Positions 16,901-25,453 of a stretch of 64,000 bases of DNA are shown here, in pieces. Where the stretch lies: contig NZ_JBHTJH010000001.1 in assembly GCF_042675645.1 (NCBI RefSeq), forward strand, positions 1 to 64,000, in the 5' to 3' direction. Numbering within the stretch: the stretch's first letter is position 1; each line of letters starts with the position of its first letter. Made by a program: the position numbers and the translations under genes. The notes under the pieces are model-generated. The model did no database searches, was not told the DNA's origin, and worked only from the letters and a program-made list of their open reading frames with translations. The DNA is from Sungkyunkwania multivorans (lineage in GTDB: Bacteria; Bacteroidota; Bacteroidia; Flavobacteriales; Flavobacteriaceae).

Positions 16901-16996
16901 GAACTTCCAGGTGCACCACTTGGGTTAGCAGGTATTGAGCTCAACGCCTACCCTACCCTTCGTTCTTTTTATATAGGATTGAATACATCATTTTAA
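13991..16996 (+). CDS. susC: SusC-family TonB-dependent oligosaccharide transporter
   Basis: A 1001-residue outer-membrane transporter. I prefer the ATG at 13991 over 13955 because it gives a clean signal peptide (MNKKYTLVFLLASLA, cleaved near FSQ). Residues after it form a CarboxypepD_reg-like domain (SGLVTSNEGTPIPGV, TDFDGNYYL), then the SusC TonB-box region (DEVVVIGYGTQKK), a plug domain and a 22-strand barrel ending in an aromatic residue (NTSF). With the SusD lipoprotein it forms the pedal-bin complex that imports oligosaccharides using TonB energy. It heads an operon continuing to about 25.4-27.5 kb. Confidence 0.93.
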   Translation: MNKKYTLVFLLASLAINTVFSQELISGLVTSNEGTPIPGVNIVIKNTTRGTQTDFDGNYYLEASAGDVLVFSYIGFQTQEVTIIEGKATYDITLADDVSELDEVVVIGYGTQKKEVLTSSVSQIGGEELAEESVLNATQALQGKASGVQIIASDAPGQASTVVIRGLGTVQGGRDPLYVVDGVLTDNINNINTADIKSINVLKDAASLAIYGNRGANGVVIVTTKDGKPGKMQVNFNSYTGLRNILSRVKMANAAQFVIYSNEAALRDLLNDNDPSNDDDFSDFIPTNQQFNTNWLDVITQTGTIRDYYLSLSGGSEKINAFFSAGFNDEQGILLNNDFNRLTLRSNVDYQISEKLDFSHKFGVQLASGSPQSFGLFTSAYKQSPIIPARLEDGTFGSSIEINNVANPLIDASNEFKREKNKFFKVQGAFKLDYKLLDNLTYTSRFSIETEYGRFYSFRNRLGRFLADNPSNTESSFEGGVENPARTRLTVTHTNTYRWFIDNYFTYDKTFFEKHDINLTLGITAEENQNELLSATRNNVPLDTNLNFNLNTGDEDDTQSNTGAISVKDRLYSYLARLNYDYDGKYLFGASFRRDGSSRFQEGSRFGNFYALSAGWVLTKEEFFKSEIFDILKLRASFGQLGNQNVPFNVLTATTGSGGFYAFGPNQDLQQGITITGTVEEDLSWEVTEETNVGLEYAMLDNRLTGEIDFYKRVNTNAILQIELPDVIGFDPFNSAVGEVENRGIEFSIEWSDKIGKDFSYFIGGNFTYNENEITKVTNPFFDEQIGGFIDNGQYTKKIAVGRPLGSFFLYEVEGINEDGELVYKDNNNNGIVDEGDRRFYDSYLPKFYGSLNLGLNYKNFDFSTNLFGSFGNSVYNGKKAQRFGNENIELATFNNRFTSGRPSNTTPRAFNDVPLSSNYYLESGDFIRVNNITIGYTLPENAIKFLEKARIYASARNPFIWKRFSGFTPELPGAPLGLAGIELNAYPTLRSFYIGLNTSF

Positions 16997-17009
16997 AAAT
17001 GAAAAAGCC

Positions 17010-18446
17010 ATGAAGAATAAAATAATTTTTGCCTTTTGCGCCCTATTGGCTCTTGCAACAGTCGTGAACACCTCTTGTACGGAGGACTTTTTAGCCGTAG
17101 AATCTAATCAGGAGACAGAATCGGCAATAAGTGCCGATCGTGCACCAGAACTTGTAAACGCAGTTTATAATAGTCTTTTAACTTGGGAAGTCAGCTCTTT
17201 TAGCTGGACGGGCATTACAAGCATAGCGTCCGATGATGCCGACAAAGGAAGTATCCCAAGTGATACTGGTGGCGATAAACAACTCCTAGATGCGCTAAAT
17301 ATTTCTCCAACATTGATCTCTATCGGCGATGTCTGGAGGGGACATTTTGATGGTATCCAAAGAGCGAACCAAGCAATCAACAGAATCGAGCGTTTTGAAG
17401 ATATAGACGCTGATTTAAAGGACCGCCTTATTGGAGAAGCCAAATTCCTTAGAGCACTATTTTATTTTAGGCTCGTACAAACCTACGGTGGGGTGCCCAT
17501 TATTACGTCGATAAATAGTCTAGATGATATAACGGCCGATCTATTACAAAGAGCCACCAAAGAAGAGTGCTATGCCTTTATAGCACAAGATCTACGCGAT
17601 GCCATCGATGCGCTTCCCGAAAAAAGTGAATACCCAATTTCAGAATTGGGAAGAGCCACCAAAGGTGCTGCCAAGACACTTCTTGCCAAGGTACAAATGT
17701 ACCAGAACAACTGGGCAGAAGTTCAAGATCTTACAAACGAAATAATAGCTTCTGGCGAATACGGATTAACCCCCAACTATGAAGATATTTGGAAAGAAAG
17801 CAACGAGAATAACATAGAATCTATCTTTGAGATTCAATCTAGAGGAGAAGATCCCGCCGCAGGTGTGGATAAATATAGCACCATTCAAGGTGTGAGAGGT
17901 CCTGGTGGATGGGGCTGGGGTTTCAATACTCCATCCGAAGATCTAAATAGCTCTTACGAAGCTGGGGATCTAAGAAGAGATGCAACTATCATTTATGCTG
18001 GCGAAACTTTATTTGATGGTAGAGAGATCAATATAGATGCGCCAAATCCACGCTATAATCAAAAGGCCTATGCCAGCGAACTCACCGAGGCCGAGATCAC
18101 AGGAAAAAATGTCCGTCTCTTCCGATACGCAGAAGTCTTGTTAATGAATGCCGAGGCTGCTGCTGTCATAGGTGGAGATGTTCTTACACCCTTAAATCAA
18201 GTTCGCGTTCGTGCCGGACTCGCACCGCTAACCAATGCAACTCAAATGGACGTATGGGAAGAGCGCAGATTCGAATTGGCCTTTGAGCATGATCGCTACT
18301 TCGACCTTATAAGACAAGGGCGTGCAAGCGAAGTTCTCAATGCTAAAGGAATTCCTTTTGAAACCGGAAAACACGAAGTTTTTCCTATACCTCAAGAACA
18401 AATAGATCTAAGTGGTGGAGCGCTACAACAAAATCCAGGATATTAA
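17010..18446 (+). CDS. susD: SusD/RagB-family glycan-binding lipoprotein
   Basis: A 478-residue surface lipoprotein. The signal peptide ends at NTSC (Cys22), followed by the SusD fold with its TPR-like helices (KDRLIGEAKFLRALFYFRLVQ is the conserved first TPR). The C-terminal RagB/SusD domain carries RYAEVLLMNAEA and ERRFELAFEHDRYFDLIR, and the protein ends in NPGY, typical for the family. It lies 13 bases after SusC and acts as the lid that captures the oligosaccharide. Confidence 0.93.
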   Translation: MKNKIIFAFCALLALATVVNTSCTEDFLAVESNQETESAISADRAPELVNAVYNSLLTWEVSSFSWTGITSIASDDADKGSIPSDTGGDKQLLDALNISPTLISIGDVWRGHFDGIQRANQAINRIERFEDIDADLKDRLIGEAKFLRALFYFRLVQTYGGVPIITSINSLDDITADLLQRATKEECYAFIAQDLRDAIDALPEKSEYPISELGRATKGAAKTLLAKVQMYQNNWAEVQDLTNEIIASGEYGLTPNYEDIWKESNENNIESIFEIQSRGEDPAAGVDKYSTIQGVRGPGGWGWGFNTPSEDLNSSYEAGDLRRDATIIYAGETLFDGREINIDAPNPRYNQKAYASELTEAEITGKNVRLFRYAEVLLMNAEAAAVIGGDVLTPLNQVRVRAGLAPLTNATQMDVWEERRFELAFEHDRYFDLIRQGRASEVLNAKGIPFETGKHEVFPIPQEQIDLSGGALQQNPGY

Positions 18447-18482
18447 TACCTAAAAAGAATGAAATTATCAATTAACGAGGGG

Positions 18483-19832
18483 ATGAAAATGAATACAATA
18501 TATACAACATTTTTCTTAGTGGCTTTTTTCGTAAGTGGTTGCAATAATAACGATATAGATCCGCCACCACCCGATGTAGGTTTTATTGAGGAATCAAATG
18601 TTGAGACATTGCCTTTTGAGGTGCTTTTAGAAACTGTTCAGCGTACGACCTTTGGTTATTTCTGGGAATTCGCAGAACCCAATAGTGGTTTGGCCAGAGA
18701 GCGCTCACAGGCGGATGGTATCGGTGGTGAAGCACCAAATATCGTTACCATTGGTGGCTCTGGATTTGGTATTTCATGTTTTCCTGCTGCCGTAGAGCGT
18801 GGATGGATATCAAGGGAAGATGCCATACAAAGACTAGATAAAATACTTACATTCTTAGAGAATGCCGAAAAATATCACGGCACATTTTCACATTGGTATT
18901 ACGGTGATTCAGGGATTACCCGACCATTTAGCGATCTGGATGATGGTGGTGATATCGTTGAAACAGCTTTCTTAATTCAGGGACTTTTAATTAATAGACA
19001 ATACTTTTCTGCCTCAGATGCAGTTGAGGCTGGTATCCGTGACAGAATTACTGCCATTTGGGAAGCTGTAGAATGGGATTTTTTTGAACGAGGACAAAAT
19101 GTCTTAACCTGGCATTGGTCGCCAGAAAACGAATTTGCGATAGACCTGAAAATTCAGGGTTGGAATGAAGCTTTGATCGTCTATGTGTTGGCAGCTTCAT
19201 CACCAACACATGGCATTGCGAAGACGGTATATGATAACGGCTATGCTCGCAATGGAGATTTTGTGAATGGCAATACCTATGTGGGCACTCAATTGCCGCT
19301 AGGAGAACCGTTTGGCGGTCCACTATTTTTTGCACACTATTCATTCATAGGGTTAGATCCCACAAACCTAAGTGATCAATATGCCAACTACTATGAACAA
19401 AATAGAGCACATTCACTGATCAACTATGAATACTGCAAAAACAATCCTAATGATTACAGAGGATACAGTGAAGAATCTTGGGGATTGACTGCGAGTGACA
19501 ATTATCAGGGTTATTCGGCCCATAGTCCAACGAACGATCTTGGGGTGATCACACCAACCGCCGCATTATCCTCATTTCCCTTTACCCCAGTTGAATCTAC
19601 TAGAGCTTTAGAGCATTTTTATTATGATAAGAACGATGAACTTTGGGGCCCCTATGGTTTCTACGACGCTTTTTCAGAAGAATTCAATTGGGTGGCAGAT
19701 GGGTATTTGGCCATCGACCAAGGTCCTATTATAGCCATGATAGAAAACTACAGAACGCAATTGTTATGGAACCTATTTATGCAAGATACAGATATTCAAA
19801 ATGGCTTGAATTTGTTAGAATTTAATTATTAA
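18483..19832 (+). CDS. GH144-type glucanase lipoprotein (Glycoamylase domain)
   Basis: A lipoprotein of 449 residues from the preferred ATG at 18483 (MKMNTIYTTFFLVAFFVSGC; an upstream ATG at 18459 gives a longer N-terminus). The mature protein is a single (alpha/alpha)6-type domain of the Pfam Glycoamylase family (TFGYFWEFAEPNSGLARER, GGSGFGISCFPAAVERGW, DGGDIVETAFLIQGLL, GYSEESWGLTASDNYQGYSAHSP). In Bacteroidota this family includes GH144 endo-beta-1,2-glucanases and sophorose-releasing enzymes. It follows SusD directly and precedes a GH3, the same order as in the Bacteroides locus for beta-1,2-glucan. Lichenan- or laminarin-related activity cannot be excluded. Confidence 0.8.
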   Translation: MKMNTIYTTFFLVAFFVSGCNNNDIDPPPPDVGFIEESNVETLPFEVLLETVQRTTFGYFWEFAEPNSGLARERSQADGIGGEAPNIVTIGGSGFGISCFPAAVERGWISREDAIQRLDKILTFLENAEKYHGTFSHWYYGDSGITRPFSDLDDGGDIVETAFLIQGLLINRQYFSASDAVEAGIRDRITAIWEAVEWDFFERGQNVLTWHWSPENEFAIDLKIQGWNEALIVYVLAASSPTHGIAKTVYDNGYARNGDFVNGNTYVGTQLPLGEPFGGPLFFAHYSFIGLDPTNLSDQYANYYEQNRAHSLINYEYCKNNPNDYRGYSEESWGLTASDNYQGYSAHSPTNDLGVITPTAALSSFPFTPVESTRALEHFYYDKNDELWGPYGFYDAFSEEFNWVADGYLAIDQGPIIAMIENYRTQLLWNLFMQDTDIQNGLNLLEFNY

Positions 19833-19834
19833 AA

Positions 19835-22102
19835 ATGCTAATGTCCTTTAAAAAGAAAATAGAGACGACTTTTTTATCGTTGATCATAGGTTTTTTTACC
19901 TTTTCACAGTATTCCTGTAACGAACAGCAGAAACCCGAAAAAAAAGATAGTGTTGCGGATATCGAGCGTCGTGTAGATTCAATAATGAAATTAATGACGC
20001 TCAAAGAAAAAATCGGTCAAACAGTCCTTTATACGACCGAACACGATGTAACCGGTCCCGTTATCGATAAAAATTATTTGAATTACCTAAAGTCTGGCGG
20101 CGTTGGAGCGTTATTCAACGCCACTGGATCTGCCTTTACAAGAAAATTACAAAAGATAGCTGTAGAGGAAACAAGATTGGGAATTCCATTGATTTTTGGA
20201 TATGACGTGATCCATGGTTATAAAACCATTTTCCCAATACCGATGGGCGAAGCCTCAAGTTGGGATCTAGATCTGATACAAGAAAGTGCACGGATAGCTG
20301 CATTAGAAGCCTCCGTTGAGGGGCTACATTGGACTTTTGCTCCTATGGTAGATATAGCGAGAGACCCTAGATGGGGCAGAATAGCCGAAGGAGCCGGTGA
20401 AGACACCTACTTATGTACAAGAGTATCAGAGGCTAGAGTAAAAGGATTTCAAGGGGAAAGCTTAAATAACCAAGAAACGATATTAGCGTGTGCAAAACAC
20501 TATGCGGCCTATGGCGCTGCCCAAGCTGGAAGAGACTATCATACGGTGGATATCTCGAAAAACACCTTACATAATGTGTACTTGCCGCCATTTGAAGCCT
20601 TGGCAAAAGCAGGTGTGGCCACCATGATGACTTCATTTAATGAGATAAACGGCATACCTGCTACAGGAAATCACTATCTATTGAGAGATATCTTAAGGGA
20701 GCAATGGAATTTTGATGGTTTTGTTGTTACAGATTATACCTCCATCAACGAAATGGTACATCATGGCTATGCCGAAAATTTGAAGCACGCCGGAGAGTTG
20801 GCGATGAACGCTGGCGTAGATATGGATTTGCAGGGTGGGGTCTACTTGGAACATATGGAAGCGTCTATTCGTGAAGGAAAGATTTCGGAAGAACGGCTGG
20901 ATGAGGCAGTAAAAGCCATCTTAAAAATGAAATTTAAGCTTGGTTTGTTCGATGACCCCTACAAATACTGCCAAGAGGAAAAGGAAAAGGCGGTGATCTT
21001 GAACCAAGAACATCTTGAAGCTGCCAGGGATGTGGCAAGAAAGTCAATGGTGCTCTTAAAAAACGATAACGCCATCCTACCCCTAAATAAAGAACAAAAA
21101 ATAGCTCTTGTTGGACCATTGGCCAATGATGAATATCATATCATAGGAAATTGGGTGGCACAGGGAGATAGAAACGGAACAGCGGTTAGCGTAGTTGAAG
21201 GATTCAAAGAAAAAAGTATCGATTTTAACTATGCCAAAGGATGTAATATTGAAAATGAACTAGTTGATTTTTCCAAAGCAATCTCAATTGCAAAAGAAGC
21301 AGATGTCGTTGTGATGGTCATGGGAGAGTCAGAGCGAATGAGCGGTGAAGCGGCCAGCAGAACAAGTATAAAACTACCGGCGATCCAAAGGAGTTTTATC
21401 AATGAAATAAACAAACTAAACAAGCCTTTGGTTCTAGTACTTATGAATGGTAGGCCCCTAGATCTATCAGATGAGGTTCGGCAAGTCGATGCCATTTTAG
21501 AAACATGGTTCCCCGGTACCAGTGGAGGTCATGCGATCGCCGATGTCTTGTTTGGAGATTATAATCCTTCTGGAAAACTTACGGTAACATTTCCGAGAAC
21601 TATAGGTCAGATACCGATTCATTACAATATGAAAAATACCGGACGGCCGGCCGATATCGAAGGTGCAAACGAACGCTATACCTCAAAATATATCGATGCC
21701 CCAAACTCACCCTTGTTTCCATTTGGCTATGGTTTAAGTTATACAAAATTTGAATATGGGAAGCCCGAATTATCCAATAACGAACTCACTGCTGACCAAC
21801 CTATTTCCATAAAAACAAAAATTACAAACATAGGTGAAAGAATGGGCGAAGAAGTTGTGCAACTATATGTAAGAGATCGTTTTGGCAGTATAACACGACC
21901 TGTGAAGGAGTTAAAAGGATTTCAGAAAATAACACTCGAAAAAGGGGAGTCAAAGGTTGTGACCTTTACCCTAAGTGTTGATGATTTGAAATTTTTTGAT
22001 GACCATCTTGATTTTGTAAATGAGGCAGGTGAATATGATCTTTTCGTCGCAGGAAGTTCTGATCACGAATTTACCAATAGCTTTTCATTAGTATTGAAAT
22101 GA
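19835..22102 (+). CDS. bglX: GH3 beta-glucosidase, periplasmic or lipid-anchored
   Basis: A 755-residue GH3 enzyme beginning two bases after the GH144 stop. A signal peptide with a possible lipobox (QYSCNEQ) is followed by the TIM-barrel domain (GIPLIFGYDVIHGY, WTFAPMVDIARDPRWGRIAEG, KHYAAYGAAQAGRDYH), the catalytic nucleophile D300 (FVVTDYTS), the alpha/beta sandwich domain (LAR-type SMVLLKND, MSGEAASR) and a C-terminal fibronectin type III-like domain. It should release glucose from the oligosaccharides made by the GH144 enzyme; linkage specificity is inferred from the neighbours. The symbol follows the closest well-known family member. Confidence 0.88.
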   Translation: MLMSFKKKIETTFLSLIIGFFTFSQYSCNEQQKPEKKDSVADIERRVDSIMKLMTLKEKIGQTVLYTTEHDVTGPVIDKNYLNYLKSGGVGALFNATGSAFTRKLQKIAVEETRLGIPLIFGYDVIHGYKTIFPIPMGEASSWDLDLIQESARIAALEASVEGLHWTFAPMVDIARDPRWGRIAEGAGEDTYLCTRVSEARVKGFQGESLNNQETILACAKHYAAYGAAQAGRDYHTVDISKNTLHNVYLPPFEALAKAGVATMMTSFNEINGIPATGNHYLLRDILREQWNFDGFVVTDYTSINEMVHHGYAENLKHAGELAMNAGVDMDLQGGVYLEHMEASIREGKISEERLDEAVKAILKMKFKLGLFDDPYKYCQEEKEKAVILNQEHLEAARDVARKSMVLLKNDNAILPLNKEQKIALVGPLANDEYHIIGNWVAQGDRNGTAVSVVEGFKEKSIDFNYAKGCNIENELVDFSKAISIAKEADVVVMVMGESERMSGEAASRTSIKLPAIQRSFINEINKLNKPLVLVLMNGRPLDLSDEVRQVDAILETWFPGTSGGHAIADVLFGDYNPSGKLTVTFPRTIGQIPIHYNMKNTGRPADIEGANERYTSKYIDAPNSPLFPFGYGLSYTKFEYGKPELSNNELTADQPISIKTKITNIGERMGEEVVQLYVRDRFGSITRPVKELKGFQKITLEKGESKVVTFTLSVDDLKFFDDHLDFVNEAGEYDLFVAGSSDHEFTNSFSLVLK

Positions 22103-22144
22103 TCCAAAAAATAAAAACCAATCAGTAATTATTATCCATTAATT

Positions 22145-23362
22145 ATGAAGAACATATTACTTTTTATATTCAATTTAGTGGCTTACGTGGGCATTGCCCA
22201 ATGCACCGACCCGGTAATAACAGATTTTGAGTGTTCTTCACCATCGCATCCTATTACAGGTGCGCTGGTGAACATCGCCAATCCTTTCCCGAGTGGGATA
22301 AACAACAGCGCGAATGTTGGCGAATACACGGACAACGGAACAGACGGTTTTGATGCGCTGGTCATTGATTATGGAACACCGATCGACTTATCTACCAACA
22401 GTGTTTTGAAGTTAAAATTCTATTCTCCGAGCTCAGTACAAATTCTGGCAAAACTAGAAGGAGGAACACCTATAGAAATCTTTTCTAACTTCAGCGCAGT
22501 AAATACGTGGCAAGAATTTTCTTTTGACTTTAGTTCATCGTTAGGTGATGGCAATACAAGAGTAGTACTGTTTTTTAATCCAGGCGTTACGACTTCAACA
22601 CCTACAGATATCTATTATATAGATGACCTATTATTTGATGCGCCAATTTTACCGCCATGTACAGAACCAGTGATCACGGACTTTGAATGTTCTGCTCCTT
22701 CACAACCGATCACGGGTGCCCTGGTAACCGTCGCAAATCCAGCGGTAGGCGGTATTAACTTTAGTGCCAATGTAGGGCAATATACAGATGATGGAACACA
22801 GGGCTTTGATGCCATGATCATAGATTATGGGACAGCGATCGATCTTTCTACTGAAAGCATTCTAAAACTTAAGTTCTATTCACCTAGTTCGGTACAAATT
22901 CTTGCAAAGTTGGAGGGTGGCACACCTCAGGAAATATATTCAGATTTTAGCTTGGTCAATACATGGCAGGAATTCACTTTTGATTTTAGTGCCTCTGCAG
23001 GTAATGGAAACACTAGAGTCGTATTGTTTTTTAATCCTACCGTCACTACAGGGACACCTACCGATATATACTATATAGATGACCTATTTTTTGATTCTAC
23101 CTTGTCATTGACGGATATCGATCAGCGTGTCGAAAACTTATTGATATATCCAAATCCAGCATTGGATACTGTAAACATAAAACCAGGAGTTGAAATACGG
23201 TCTTTTCAAATTATGGACCTGTCTGGCAAAGTCGTTTTAAAAAGCGATAGAACATCAAACGATATTGAAAGCATAAATACAGAGTCACTTCTTAAGGGAG
23301 TCTATTTTTTGATCCTTAGAACCCCTTCAATTACACATACAGTAAAGCTTGTCAAGCAATAA
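22145..23362 (+). CDS. Secreted protein with two tandem binding-like domains and T9SS tail
   Basis: A 405-residue exported protein with a signal peptide (to about residue 19, IAQ). It has two copies of one beta-sandwich domain of about 150 residues (20-170 and 178-325). Each begins PVITDFECS, continues SANVGxYTDxGTxGFDA and AKLEGGTP, and ends DIYYIDDL. The C-terminus is a type IX secretion sorting tail (LLIYPNPALDTVNI to VKLVKQ). No catalytic motif is visible, so it is probably a carbohydrate-binding protein released or anchored at the surface. The same domain occurs four times in the next gene. Confidence 0.75.
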   Translation: MKNILLFIFNLVAYVGIAQCTDPVITDFECSSPSHPITGALVNIANPFPSGINNSANVGEYTDNGTDGFDALVIDYGTPIDLSTNSVLKLKFYSPSSVQILAKLEGGTPIEIFSNFSAVNTWQEFSFDFSSSLGDGNTRVVLFFNPGVTTSTPTDIYYIDDLLFDAPILPPCTEPVITDFECSAPSQPITGALVTVANPAVGGINFSANVGQYTDDGTQGFDAMIIDYGTAIDLSTESILKLKFYSPSSVQILAKLEGGTPQEIYSDFSLVNTWQEFTFDFSASAGNGNTRVVLFFNPTVTTGTPTDIYYIDDLFFDSTLSLTDIDQRVENLLIYPNPALDTVNIKPGVEIRSFQIMDLSGKVVLKSDRTSNDIESINTESLLKGVYFLILRTPSITHTVKLVKQ

Positions 23363-23380
23363 TAGCTAAAAATAAAAGCG

Positions 23381-25390
23381 ATGAACATCTTCAAATCACT
23401 CAAAAAATACGTTGTATTCATTTTTCTCGCAGCCATATCATGTGAAGAAAGTTTACAAGAATTCGATCTTATCAGCATTGTACCATGTACCGATACGAAT
23501 GTTATTGAGAACCCCTTCATCATTTCAGATTTTGAGTGCCAAAATAACGTGACCATCGAAGATCTATCCATTGTTCGAAACCCAACAGAAACCGGCATAA
23601 ACACTTCCCTCTTCGTAGGTGAGTATACAGATGGAAGCAGTGCAAATGATGGCTTGACGATCAACTATGGAAGTTCAATAAACCTATCTGAAAATGGTGT
23701 GTTCAGATTCAAGCTTAGGTCCCAAATAACTGGAGAGCTTCAAGTTAAACTTCAAAATGATAGTTCTGGGGAGGTAGCCCTTTCTAGCACCGTTTTTGGT
23801 GGAGATGGTTGGCAACAGCAAGAATTTGAATTCAATGAGTTTGAAGGTTTTTCTTTCAACAAAATTATCATTGTTTTTAATGCCGGTGTCGAAACCAATG
23901 GTGAGGATATATATTACATCGACGACTTGCGATTTGACCCGACTATAGATCCTTGCGAGGATATTGAGGTCGATCTAAGTGTGATCAATGATTTTGAATG
24001 CCAACAAAACTATTTTCTTGGTGACCCAAATCAAGGGGATACGGTGGTTCCGATCGTTGACAATCCAAGTATTAGCGGAATTAATACCAGTGAGTCGGTC
24101 GGGCAATATACCGACAACGGTACCGAACCATTTGACAACCTGTTAATAGATTTCGGTGAACCGATAGATCTTTCTGCAAACGCACAGTTTAGCATCAAAG
24201 TCTTTTCCTCGATTCAAGCACCAGTGATAGCGAAGCTGGAAGGCGGTTCGGCAGATGTTGAGCGTACAGCAACGATACAGGAGGCCAATCAATGGGTCGA
24301 ATTGACATTTGATTTTACCGAGGCACAAGGTGCCGGAAATACAAGGCTGATCCTATTTTTTAATGCAGGAAATAATAACGGTACGGAAGATGATATTTAT
24401 TATATCGATGATTTAAGATTTGTTCCTTTTGTGGATGTTTGTGCAGGAGTTGTAACCGATTTGAGCATTATAAGTGACTTTGAGTGTCAGCAAAACTACA
24501 CGCTCGCGAATGCGAATGGAATTCCGGTTGTAGACAATCCAAATCCTAACGACGTTAACGATAGTGACCTAGTAGGTTCCTATACTGACGATGGTACAGA
24601 ACCATTCGATTTTTTATTGGTGGATTTTGGGCAACCTTTCGATCTTTCAGGGCGTCCTGAATTAAACATCAAAGTTCTGTCAAGTAGCGCCGTGCCATTA
24701 ACAGCAAAATTAGAAGGCGGTACGACACCCTTAGAGATAACAGCGAATATCGATGTGGTCGATGAATGGAAAAATTATAAGTTCGACTTTACCTCAGCAA
24801 TTGGTAGTGATAATACCAGATTGGTAATATTCTTCAATTCTGGGCAAACAGATGGTTCTATCCAAGACATCTATTATATTGACGACATTCGTTTTACAAC
24901 TGTTGATTGTTCTGAAATTGTTGAAGACTGTACTGGTGTACAACCAGATCTGTCCATTGTCAATGATTTTGATTGCCAACAGAATTATGGCGCATTCGGA
25001 GCAGGCTTTATAGTCCAAAATCCAAATATCAGTTGCGAGAACCGTAGTTCTAATGTTGGACAATATACCGATAACGGCACAGATCCTTTTGATGCCTTGA
25101 TCATTAGTTTCGGACAAGCGATCGATCTGTCTGTCAACAACCAATTCAAAATAAAGGTCTTATCATCTATGGCCGCACCGCTGCTGGCCAAATTAGAGGG
25201 AGGAACAACTCCCGTTGAGATCTATCAAGACATTGCAGTAGTGGGTGAATGGACCGAGATAAGTTATGATTTTAGTGTCGCCCAAGGAAATGGAAATACG
25301 ACGCTTGTCCTGTTTTTCAATGCCGCCGAAACCAACGGAACACTTCAGGATATCTACTATATAGATGATTTAAGATTTGAAGCTCCATAA
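23381..25390 (+). CDS. Surface lipoprotein with four tandem binding-like domains (SGBP candidate)
   Basis: A 669-residue lipoprotein (lipobox AISC, Cys21) made of four copies of the domain found in the preceding gene (about residues 45-188, 200-350, 355-505 and 520-669). Each copy has IxDFECQ or DFDCQ near the start, GxYTDxGTxPFD in the middle and DIYYIDDLRF at the end. The first copy is the most diverged. There is no sorting tail, so the lipid should hold it on the cell surface. By position and architecture it is the likely surface glycan-binding protein of the locus. Confidence 0.75.
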   Translation: MNIFKSLKKYVVFIFLAAISCEESLQEFDLISIVPCTDTNVIENPFIISDFECQNNVTIEDLSIVRNPTETGINTSLFVGEYTDGSSANDGLTINYGSSINLSENGVFRFKLRSQITGELQVKLQNDSSGEVALSSTVFGGDGWQQQEFEFNEFEGFSFNKIIIVFNAGVETNGEDIYYIDDLRFDPTIDPCEDIEVDLSVINDFECQQNYFLGDPNQGDTVVPIVDNPSISGINTSESVGQYTDNGTEPFDNLLIDFGEPIDLSANAQFSIKVFSSIQAPVIAKLEGGSADVERTATIQEANQWVELTFDFTEAQGAGNTRLILFFNAGNNNGTEDDIYYIDDLRFVPFVDVCAGVVTDLSIISDFECQQNYTLANANGIPVVDNPNPNDVNDSDLVGSYTDDGTEPFDFLLVDFGQPFDLSGRPELNIKVLSSSAVPLTAKLEGGTTPLEITANIDVVDEWKNYKFDFTSAIGSDNTRLVIFFNSGQTDGSIQDIYYIDDIRFTTVDCSEIVEDCTGVQPDLSIVNDFDCQQNYGAFGAGFIVQNPNISCENRSSNVGQYTDNGTDPFDALIISFGQAIDLSVNNQFKIKVLSSMAAPLLAKLEGGTTPVEIYQDIAVVGEWTEISYDFSVAQGNGNTTLVLFFNAAETNGTLQDIYYIDDLRFEAP

Positions 25391-25453
25391 CTAAAGCTTA
25401 TGATAAATTATTAAACCAAGCTGAATAAAAATTCGGCTAAAAAACCATTAACC

